NCBI RefSeq assembly: GCF_904849725.1
Contig: NC_058523.1
Span: 205,495,689 to 205,559,688, forward strand
Reading direction: 5' to 3'
DNA length: 64,000 nt
Source: Hordeum vulgare subsp. vulgare
Lineage: Eukaryota; Streptophyta; Magnoliopsida; Poales; Poaceae
Both the position numbers and the translations under genes were made by a program. Shown piece by piece: positions 54,089-64,000 of this stretch (within the stretch, counting starts at the first letter, position 1; each line of letters opens with the position of its first letter). Below the pieces are notes generated by a model, which was not told the origin of the DNA, ran no database searches, and saw only the letters and a program-made list of their open reading frames with translations.

Positions 54089-57000
54089 ATGAAAGAGGAG
54101 AAGAAAGAGGAGGAGGAGGAGAAGAAGAAGAAATCAAGAAGAAGGAGGAGAAGGAGGAGGAGGAGAAGGACTAGAAGGTCCTTGGCCTTCTCCTTCTCCT
54201 CCTCCTCCTCCTCCTTCTCCTTCTTCTCTTCTTCTTCTTCTTCTTCTTCTTCTTCTTCTTTCTTCTCATTTTGCCTATTTCTTCTCCTCTTCTCCTCTTG
54301 TTGGAGCTAAATTACCTAATTATGTCTTTTTGGAGCTAAATGGGTTAATTATCCCATTTTAGAGGAAAACAAGCTAAGTATATAATATTCATGAGCTAAC
54401 CAAGGTTCGTATGCCATTTTGAGCTTATTATGGTATTTTGGAGCTAAATGGGCTAATTATGTCATTGTTGGGGAAATTAAAGCAAGGATAATATGAAAGA
54501 GGAGAAGAAAGAGGAGGAGGAGAAGAAGAAGAAGAAATCAAGAAGAAGGAGGAGAAGGAGGAGAAGTCGGAGGAGGAGAAGGACTAGAAGGTCCTTGGCC
54601 TTCTCCTTCTCCTCCTCCTCCTCCTCTTTCTCCTTCTTCTCTTCTTCTTCTTCTTCTTCTTCTATCTTTTCATTTTGCCTATTTCTTCTCCTCTTCTCCT
54701 CTCCTTGAATCTAAATTACCTAATTATGTCTTTTTGGAACTAAATGGGCTAATTACCCCATTTTAGAGGAAAACTAGCGAAGTATATAATATTCATGAGC
54801 TAAACAAGGTTCTTATGCCAATTTGAGCTTATTATGGTATTTTGGAGCTAAATGGGCTAATTATGTCATTGTTGGGGAAATTAAAGCAATGATAATATGA
54901 AAGAGGAGAAGAAAGAGGAGGAGGAGGAGAAGAAGAATAAATCAAGAAGTAGGAGGAGGAGGAGGAGGAGAAGGACTATAAGGTCCTTGGCCTTCTCCTT
55001 CTCCTTCTCCTCCTCCTCCTCCTCCTTCTCCTTCTTCTCTTGTTCTTGTTCTTGTTCTTCTTCTTATTTCTTTTCATTTTGCCTATTTCTTCTCATCTTC
55101 TCCTCTTGTTGGAGCTAAATTACCTAATTATGTCTTTTTGGAGCTAAATGGGCGAATTATCCCATTTTAGAGGAAAACAAGCTAAGTATATAATATTCAT
55201 GAGCTAACCAAGGTTCTTATGCCATTTTCAGCTTATTATGGTATTTTGGAGCTAAATGGGCTAATTATTTCATTGTTGGGGAAATTAAAGCAAGGATAAT
55301 ATGAAAGAGGAGAAGAAACAGGAGGAGGAGGAGAAGAAGAAGAACTCAAGAAGAAGGAGGAGAAGGAGGAGGAGGAGAAGGACTAGAAGGTCCTTGGCCT
55401 TCTCCTTCTCCTCTTACTCCTCCTCGTTCTCCTTCTTCTCTTCTTCTTCTTCTTCTTCTTCTTTCTTTTCATTTTTCCTATTTCTTCAACTCTTCTCCTC
55501 TTGTTGGAGCTAAATTAGCTAATTATGTCTTTTTGGAGCTAAATGGGCTAATTATCCCATTTTAGAGGAAAACAAGCTAAGTATATAATATTCATGAGCT
55601 AACCAAGGTTCTTATGCCATTTTGAGCCTATTATGGTATTTGGGAGCTAAATGGGCTAATTATGTCATTGTTGGGGAAATTAAAGCAAGGATAATATGAA
55701 AGAGGAGAAGAAAGAGGAGGAGGAGGAGAAGAAGAAGAAATCAAGAAGAAGGAGGAGAAGCAGGAGGAGGAGAAGGACTAGAAGGTCCTTGGCCTTCTCC
55801 TTCTCCTCCTCCTCCTCCTCCTTCTCCTTCTTCTCTTCTTCTTCTTCTTCTTCTTCTTCTTCTTCTTCTTCTTCTTCTTCTTCTTCTTTCTTCTCATTTT
55901 GCCTATTTCTTCTCCTCTTCTCCTCTTGTTGGAGCTAAATTACCTAATTATGTCTTTTTGGAGCTAAATGGGTTAATTATCCCATTTTAGAGGAAAACAA
56001 GCTAAGTATATAATATTCATGAGCTAACCAAGGTTCTTATGCCATTTTGAGCTTATTATGGTATTTTGGAGCTAAATGGGCTAATTATGTCATTGTTTGG
56101 GAAATTAAAGCAAGGATAATATGAAAGAGGAGAAGAAAGAGGAGGAGGAGGAGAAGAAGAAGAAATCAAGAAGAAGGAGGAGAAGGAGGAGAAGTAGGAG
56201 GAGGAGAAGGACTAGATGGTCCTTGGCCTTCTCCTTCTCCTCCTCCTCCTCCTCCTTCTCCTTCTTCTCTTCTTCTTCTTCTTCTTCTTCTTTCTTTTCA
56301 TTTTGCCTATTTCTTCTCCTCTTCTCCTCTCGTTGAATCTAAATTACCTAATTATGTCTTTTTGGAACTAAATGGGCTAATTACCCCATTTTAGAGGAAA
56401 ACAAGCTAAGTATATAATATTCATGAGCTAAACAAGGTTCTTATGCCATTTTGAGCTTATTATGGTATTTTGTAGCTAAATGGGCTAATTATGTCATTGT
56501 TGGGGAAATTAAAGCAAGGATAATATGAAAGAGAAGAAGAAAGAGGAGGAGGAGGAGAAGAAGAATAAATCAAGAAGTAGGAGGAGCAGGAGGAGGAGAA
56601 GGACTATAAGGTCCCTGGCCTTCTCCTTCTCCTCCTCCTCCTCCTCCTTCTCCTTCTTCTCTTGTTCTTCTTCTTCTTCTTCTGCTTATTTCTTTTCATT
56701 TTGCCTATTTCTTCTCATCTTCGCCTCTTGTTGGAGCTAAATTACCTAATTATGTCTTTTTGGAGCTAAATGGGTGAATTATCCCATTTTAGAGGAAAAC
56801 AAGCTAAGTATATAATACTCATGAGCTAACCAAGGTTCTTATGCCACTTTGAGCTTATTATGGTATTTTGGAGCTAAATGGGCTAATTATGTCATTGTTG
56901 GGGAAATTAAAGCAAGGATAATATGAAAGAGGAGAAGAAAGAGGAGGAGGAGGAGAAGAAGAAGAACTCAAGAAGAAGGAGGAGAAGGAGGAGGAGGAGA

Positions 57001-60000
57001 AGGACTAGAAGGTCCTTGGCCTTCTCCTTCTCCTCCTACTCCTCCTCGTTCTCCTTCTTCTCTTCTTCTTCTTCTTCTTCTTCTTTCTTTTCATTTTTCC
57101 TATTTCTTCAACTCTTCTCCTCTTGTTGGAGCTAAATTACCTAATTATGTGTTTTTGGAGCTAAATGGGCTAATTATCCCATTTTAGAGGAAAACAAGCT
57201 AAGTATATAATATTCATGAGCTAACCAAGGTTCTTATGCCATTTTGAGCCAATTATGGTATTTCGGAGCTAAATGGGCTAATTATTTTATTGTTGGGGAA
57301 ATTAAAGCAAGGATAATATGAAAGAGGAGAAGAAAGAGGAGGAGGAGGAGAAGAAGAAGAAATCAAGAAGAAGGAGGAGAAGGAGGAGGAGGAGAAGGAC
57401 TAGAAGGTCCTTGGCCTTCTCCTTCTCCTCCTCCTCCTCCTCCTTCTCCTTCTTCTCTTCTTCTTCTTCTTCTTCTTCTTCTTCTTCTTCTTTCTTCTCA
57501 TTTTGCCTATTACTTCTCCTCTTCTCCTCTTGTCGGAGCTAAATTACCTAATTATGTCTTTTTGGAGCTAAATGGGTTAATTATCCCATTTTAGAGGAAA
57601 ACAAGCTAAGTATATAATATTCATGAGCTAACCAAGGTTCTTATGCCATTTTGAGGTTATTATGGTATTTTGGAGCTAAATGGGCTAATTATGTCATTGT
57701 TGGGGAAATTAAAGCAAGGATAATATGAAAGAGGAGAAGAAAGAGGAGGAGGAGGAGAAGAAGAAGAAATCAAGAAGAAGGAGGAGAAGGAGGAGAAGTC
57801 GGAGGAGGAGAAGGACTGGAAGGTCCTTGGCCTTCTCCTTCTCCTCCTCCTCCTCCTCTTTCTCCTTCTTCTCCTCTTCTTCTTGTTCTTCTTCTTTCTT
57901 TTCATTTTGCCTATTTCTTCTCCTCTTCTCCTCTCCTTGAATCTAAATTACCTAATTATGTCTTTTTGGAACTAAATGGGCTAATTACCCCATTTTAGAG
58001 GAAAACAAGCTAAGTATATAATATTCATGAGCTAACCAAGGTTCTTATGCCAATTTGAGCTTATTATGGTATTTTGGAGCTAAATGGACTAATTATGTCA
58101 TTGTTCGGAAAATTAAAGCAAGGATAATATGAAAGAGGAGAAGAAAGAGGAGGAGGAGGAGAAGAAGAATAAATCAAGAAGTAGGAGGAGGAGCAGGAGG
58201 AGAAGGACTATAAGGTCCTTGGCCTTCTCCTTCTCCTCCTCCTCCTCCTCCTTCTCCTTCTTCTCTTGTTCTTGTTCTTCTTCTTCTTCTTATTTCTTTT
58301 CATTTTGCCTATTTATTCTCATCTTCTCCTCTTGTTGGAGCTAAATTACCTAATTATGTCTTTTTGGAGCTAAATGGGCGAATTATCCCATTTTAGAGGA
58401 AAACAAGCTAAGTATATAATATTCATGAGAAACCAAGGTTCTTATGCCATTTTGAGCTTATTATGGTATTTTGGAGCTAAATGGGCTAATTATGTCATTG
58501 TTGGGGAAATTAAAGCAAGGATAATATGAAAGAGGAGAAGAAAGAGGAGGAGGAGGAGAAGAAGAAGAACTCAAGAAGTAGGAGGAGAAGGAGGAGGAGA
58601 AGGACTAGAAGGTCCTTGGCCTTCTCCTTCTCCTCCTACTCCTCCTCGTTCTCCTTCTTCTCTTCTTCTTCTTCTTCTTATTCTTCTTTCTTTTCATTTT
58701 TCCTATTTCTTCAACTCTTCTCCTCTTGTTGGAGCTAAATTACCTAATTATGTCTTTTTGGAGCTAAATGGGCTAATTATCCCATTTTAGAGGAAAACAA
58801 GCTAAGTATATAATATTCATGAGCTAACCAAGGTTCTTATGCCATTTTGAGCCTATTATGGTATTTTGGAGCTAAATGGGCTAATTATGTCATTGTTGGG
58901 GAAATTAAAGCAAGGATAATATGAAAGAGGAGAAGAAAGAGGAGGAGGAGGAGAAGAAGAAGAAATCAAGAAGAAGGAGGAGAAGGAGGAGGAGGAGGAG
59001 GACTAGAAGGTCCTTGGCCTTCTCCTTCTCCTCCTCCTCCTCCTCCTTATCCTTCTTCTCTTCTTCTTCTTCTTGTTCTTTCTTCTCATTTTGCCTATTT
59101 CTTCTCCTCTTTTCCTCTTGTTGGAGCTTAATTACCTAATTATGTCTTTTTGGAGCTAAATGGGTTAATTATCCCATTTTAGAGGAAAACAAGCTAAGTA
59201 TATAATATTCATGAGCTAACCAAGGTTCTTATGCCATTTTGAGCTTATTATGGTATTTTGGAACTAAATGGGCTAATTATGTCATTGTTGGGGAAATTAA
59301 AGCAAGGATAATATGAAAGAGGCGAAGAAAGAGGAGGAGGAGGAGAAGAAGAAGAAATCAAGAAGAAGGAGGAGAAGGAGGAGAAGTAGGAGGAGGAGAA
59401 GGACTAGAAGGTCCTTGGCCTTCTCCTTCTCCTTCTCCTCCTCCTCCTCCTCCTTCTCCTTCTTCTCTTCTTCTTCTTCTTCTTCTTCTTCTTTCTTTTC
59501 ATTTTGCCTATTTCTTCTCCTCTTCTCCTCTCGTTGAATCTAAATTACCTAATTATGTCTTTTTGGAACTAAATGGGCTAATTACCCCATTTTAGAGGAA
59601 AACAACCTAAGTATATAATATTCATGAGCTAACCGAGCTTCTTATGCCATTTTGAGCTTATTATGGTATTTTGGAGCTAAATGGGCTAATTATGTCATTG
59701 TTGGGAAAATTAAAGCAAGGATAATATGAAAGAGGAGAAGAAAGAGGAGGAGGAGGAGAAGAAGAATAAATCAAGAAGTAGGAGGAGGAGGAGGAGGAGA
59801 AGGACTATAAGGTCCTTGGCCTTCTCCTTCTCCTCCTCCTCCTCCTCCTTCTCCTTCTTCTCTTGTTCTTCTTCTTCTTCTTCTTCTTATTTCTTTTCAT
59901 TTTGCCTATTTATTCTCATCTTCTCCTCTAGTTGGAGCTAAATTACCTAATTATGTCTTTTTGGAGCTAAATGGGCGAATTATCCCATTTTAGAGGAAAA

Positions 60001-63000
60001 CAAGCTAAGTATATAATATTCATGAGCTAACCAAGGTTCTTATGCCATTTTGAGCTTATTATGGTATTTTGGAGCTAAATGGGCTAATTATGTCATTGTT
60101 GGGGAAATTAAAGCAAGGATAATATGAAAGAGGAAAAGAAAGAGGAGGAGGAGGAGAAGAAGAAGAACTCAAGAAGTAGGAGGAGAAGGAGGAGGAGAAG
60201 GACTAGAAGGTCCTGGGCCTTCTCCTTCTCCTCCTACTCCTCCTCGTTCTCCTTCTTCTCTTCTTCTTCTTCTTCTTCTTCTTCTTTCTTTTCATTTTTC
60301 TTATTTCTAAAACTCTTCTCCTCTTGTTGGAGCTAAATTACCTAATTATGTCTTTTTGGAGCTAAATGGGCTAATTATCCCATTTTGGAGGAAAACCAGC
60401 TAAGTATATAATATTCATGAGCTAACCAAAGTTCTTATGCCATTTTGAGCCTATTATGGTATTTTGGAGCTAAATGGGCTAATTATGTCATTGTTGGGGA
60501 AATTAAAGCAAGAATAATATGAAAGAGGAGAAGAAAGAGGAGGAGGAGGAGAAGAAGAAGAAATCAAGAAGAAGGAGGAGAAGGAGGAGGAGGAGAAGGA
60601 CTAGAAGGTCCTTGGCCTTCTCCTTCTCCTCCTCCTCCTCCTCCTTCTCCTTCTTCTCTTCTTCTTCTTCTTCTTCTTCTTCTTTCTTCTCATTTTGCCT
60701 ATTTCTTCTCCTCTTCTCCTCTTGTTGGAGCTAAATTACCTAATTATGTCTTTTTGGAGCTAAATGGGTTAATTATCCCATTTTAGAGGAAAACAAGCTA
60801 AGTATATAATATTCATGAGCTAACCAAGGTTCTTATGCCATTTTGAGCTTATTATGGTATTTTGGAGCTAAATGGGCTAATTATGTAATTGTTGGGGAAA
60901 TTAAAGCAAGGATAATATGAAAGAGGAGAAGAAAGAGGAGGAGGAGGAGAAGAAGAAGAAATCAAGAAGAAGGAGGACAAGGAGGAGAAGTAGGAGGAGG
61001 AGAAGGACTAGAAGGTCCTTGGCCTTCTCCTTCTCCTCCTCCTCCTCCTCCTTCTCCTTCTTCTCTTCTTCTTCTTCTTCTTCTTTCTTTTCATTTTGCC
61101 TATTTCTTCTCCTCTTCTCCTCTCGTTGAATCTAAATTACCTAATTATGTCTTTTTGCAACTAAATGGGCTAATTACCCCATTTTAGAGGAAAACAACCT
61201 AAGTATATAATATTCATGAGCTAACCAAGGTTCTTATGCCATTTTGAGCTTATTATGGTATTTTGGAGCTAAATGGGCTAATTATGTCATTGTTGGGAAA
61301 ATTAAAGCAAGGATAATATGAAAGAGGAGAAGAAAGAGGAGGAGGAGGAGAAGAAGAATAAATCAAGAAGTAGGAGGAGGAGGAGGAGGTGAAGGACTAT
61401 AAGGTCCATGGCCTTCTCCTTCTCCTCCTCCTCCTCCTCCTTCTCCTTCTTCTCTTGTTCTTCTTCTTCTTCTTCTTCTTATTTCTTTTCATTTCGCCTA
61501 TTTATTCTCATCTTCTCCTCTTGTTGGAGCTAAATTACCTAATTATGTCTTTTTGGAGCTAAATGGGCGAATTATCCCATTTTAGAGGAAAACAAGCTAA
61601 GTATATAATATTCATGAGCTAACCAAGGTTCTTATGCCATTTTGAGCTTATTATGGTATTTTGGAGCTAAATGGGCTAATTATGTCATTGTTGGGGAAAT
61701 TAAAGCAAGGATAATATGAAAGAGGAGAAGAAAGAGGAGGAGGAGGAGAAGAAGAAGAACTCAAGAAGAAGGAGGAGAAGGAGGAGGAGGAGAAGGACTA
61801 GAAGGTCCTTGGCCTTCTCCTTCTTCTCCTACTCCTCCTCGTTCTCCTTCTTCTCTTCTTCTTCTTCTTCTTCTTCTTTCTTTTCATTTTTCCTATTTCT
61901 GCAACTCTTCTCCTCTTGTTGGAGCTAAATTACCTAATCATGTCTTTTTGGAGCTAAATGGGCTAATTATCCCATTTTAGAGGAAAACAAGCTAAGTATA
62001 TAATATTCATGAGCTAACCAAGGTTCTTATGCCATTTTGAGCCTATTATGGTATTTTGGAGCTAAATGGGCTAATTATGTCATTGTTGGGGAAATTAAAG
62101 CAAGGATAATATGAAAGAGGAGAAGAAAGAGGAGGAGGAGGAGAAGAAGAAATCAAGAAGAAGGAGGAGAAGGAGGAGGAAGAGAAGGACTAGAAGGTCC
62201 TTGGCCTTCTCCTTCTTCTCCTCCTCCTCCTCGTTCTCCTTCTTCTCTTCTTCTTCTTGTTCTTCTTGTTTCTTCTCATTTTGCCTATTTCTTCTCCTCT
62301 TCTCCTCTTGTTGGAGCTAAATTACCTAATTATGTCTTTTTGGAGCTAAATGGGTTAATTATCCCATTTTAGAGGAAAACAAGCTAAGTATATAATATTC
62401 ATGAGCTAACCAAGGTTCTTATGCCATTTTGAGCTTATTATGGTATTTTGGAGCTAAATGGGCTAATTATGTCTTTGTTGGGGATATTAAAGCAAGGATA
62501 ATATGAAAGAGGAGAAGAAAGAGGAGGAGGAGGAGAAGAAGAAGAAATCAAGAAGAAGGAGGAGAAGGAGGAGAAGTAGGAGGAGGAGAAGGACTAGAAG
62601 GTCCTTGGCCTTCTCCTTCTCCTTCTCCTCCTCCTCCTCCTCCTTCTCCTTCTCTTCTTCTTCTTCTTCTTCTTCTTTGTTTTCATTTTCCCTATTTCTT
62701 CTCCTATTCTCCTCTCGTTGAATCTAAATTACCTAATTATGTCTTTTTGGAACTAAATGGGCTAATTACCCCATTTTAGAGGAAAACAAGCTAAGTATAT
62801 AATATTCGTGAGCTAACCAAGGTTCTTATGCCATTTTGAGCTTATTATGGTATTTTGGAGCTAAATGGGCTAATTATGTCATTGTTGGGGAAATTAAAGC
62901 AAGGATAATATGAAAGAGGAGAAGAAAGAGGAGGAGGAGGAGAAGAAGAATAAATCAAGAAGTAGGAGGAGGAGGAGGAGGAGAAGGAGTATAAGGTCCT

Positions 63001-63728
63001 TGGCCTTCTCCTTCTCCTCCTCCTCCTCCTCCTTCTCCTTCTTCTCTTGTTGTTGTTCTTCTTCTTCTTCTTATTTCTTTTCATTTTGCCTATTTCTTCT
63101 CATCTTCTCCTCTTGTTGGAGCTAAATTACCTAATTATGTCTTTTTGGAGCTAAATGGGCGAATTATCCCATTTTAGAGGAAAACAAGCTAAGTATATAA
63201 TATTCATGAGCTAACCAAGGTTCTAATGCCATTTTGAGCTTATTATGGTATTTTGGAGCTAAATGGGCTAATTATGTCATTGTTGGTGAAATTAAAGCAA
63301 GGATAATATGAAAGAGGAGAAGAAAGAGGAGGAGGAGGAGAAGAAGAAGAACTCAAGAAGAAGGAGGAGAAGGAGGAGGAGGAGAAGGACTAGAAGGTCC
63401 TTGGCCTTCTCGTTCTCCTCCTACTCCTCCGCGTTCTCCTTCTCCTCCTACTCCTCCTCGTTCTCCTTCTTCTCTTCTTCTCTTCTTCTTCTTCTTTCTT
63501 TTCATTTTTCCTATTTCTTCAACTCTTCTCCTCTTGTTGGAGCTAAATTACCTAATTATGTCTTTTTGGAGCTAAATGGGCTAATTATCCCATTTTAGAG
63601 GAAAACAAGCTAAGTATATAATATTCATGAGCTAACCAAGGTTCTTATGCCATTTTGAGCCTATTATGGTATTTCGGAGCTAAATGGGCTAATTATGTCA
63701 TTGTTGGGGAAATTAAAGCAAGGATAAT
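54089..63728 (+). repeat. Four-monomer higher-order repeat, six copies
   Basis: From 54089 the order d-a-b-c repeats. d starts: 54089, 55696, 57318, 58921, 60519, 62111, and a seventh at 63729. Markers: a = TTGAATCTAAATT and GGAACTAAATGG; b = AAGAATAAATC and GACTATAAGG; c = AAGAACTC and TTC(A)ACTCTTCTCC; d = none of these, with GGGTTAATTATCC. Period 1592-1622 bp. Confidence 0.88.
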
Positions 63729-64000
63729 ATGAAAGAGGAGAATAAAGAGGAGGAGGAGGAGAAGAAGAAGAAATCAAGAAGAAGGAGGAGAAGGAGGAGG
63801 AGGAGAAGGACTAGAAGGTCCTTGGCCTTCTCCATCTCCTCCTCCTCCTCCTCCTTCTCCTTGTTCTCTTCTTCTTCTTCTTCTTTATTCTTCTTCTTCT
63901 TCTTCTTCTTCTTCTTCTTTCTTCTCATTTTGCCTATTTCTTCTCCTCTTCTCCTCTTGTTGGAGCTAAATTACCTAATTATGTCTTTTTGGAGCTAAAT

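Larger units (their letters stand above)
45992..64000 (+). repeat. ~398-bp hairpin satellite, 45 monomers, continues past window
   Basis: Monomers recur every 391-425 bp, counted by the ATG in GATAATATGAAAGAGGAG: 46133, 46503, 46901, 47305, 47703 and so on to 63729. Each has a ~105-bp purine arm (GAGGAG, GAAGAAG), the centre GAAGGACTAGAAGGTCCTTG, a ~110-bp pyrimidine arm (CTTCTCC, CTCCTCC, CTTCTTC), and an AT-rich spacer of 182 or 188 bp. The arms are reverse complements in composition and largely in sequence, so each monomer can fold as a long imperfect hairpin. Length changes are mostly whole triplets in the arms. I recognise no named satellite. Confidence 0.97.

Noticed and set aside
57660..57905. 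Minus-strand Lys/Arg-rich open frames in the satellite (also 62845-63084, 63713-63928)
   Set aside because: Found in few monomers and explained by the inverted-repeat arms.
45992..64000. Regular repeats as a CRISPR array
   Set aside because: The period is ~398 bp, neighbouring units are near-identical, there are no unique spacers, and the setting is a plant transposon.

Overview
The window looks like intergenic DNA of a large grass genome, most likely Triticeae (wheat, barley, rye, Aegilops). This rests on recalled LTR families (Athila-type Ty3/gypsy LTRs beginning TGATACGTCTCC, a Ty1/copia element with a tRNA-Met primer site, CACTA transposons with grass-type subterminal repeats). I see no intact host gene and no prokaryotic features. 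Almost everything is nested or broken mobile DNA, followed by 18 kb of satellite.

Layout. 1-11483 (+): two related gypsy interiors, A1 and A2, either side of one LTR (3641-5165). Each has gag-protease and a second ORF but no reverse transcriptase or integrase. 11484-16626 (-): element C, same general type, badly deleted. 16627-25257: LTR D, related to the A LTR, split by the complete but coding-poor gypsy element B (17156-24457, 5-bp target duplication AGTAT on both sides). 25258-28324: a low-copy island on the minus strand holding a Mutator-like transposase fragment and a three-exon ALY/REF (THO4-like RNA export factor) pseudogene. 28325-29456: a CACTA end, a GC-rich minisatellite and a polypurine tract between perfect 27-bp direct repeats. 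29876-36282 (-): gypsy element E, whose gag-protease frame is broken only by two TAG codons. 36283-41090 (-): a degenerate CACTA element with remnants of all TNP2-type transposase domains. 41208-41280: a Stowaway-like MITE. 41351-44976 (+): copia LTR and gag, cut by another CACTA end at 44977. 45992-64000: a tandem satellite that runs off the window.

The satellite is the most striking part. It has 45 monomers of about 398 bp. Each carries a purine arm (GAG/GAA-rich), a short centre and a pyrimidine arm (CTC/CTT-rich) that together form a long imperfect inverted repeat. The arms are joined by a ~185-bp AT-rich spacer built of ~30-bp sub-repeats. From 54089 the monomers follow a fixed four-member order (higher-order repeat of ~1.6 kb, six full copies). 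At 47703-50904 a different 1601-bp four-monomer block is duplicated in tandem. One monomer (50905) is a visible hybrid of two neighbours with the exchange point inside the hairpin centre. 43 of 45 monomers keep a ~70-codon open frame, which may be only a result of base composition.

Second in interest are the internal U3-like segment between the two ORFs of A1 and A2, the ALY/MULE chimera, and primer-site-like repeats after several LTRs. Family names are from memory and no search was run.
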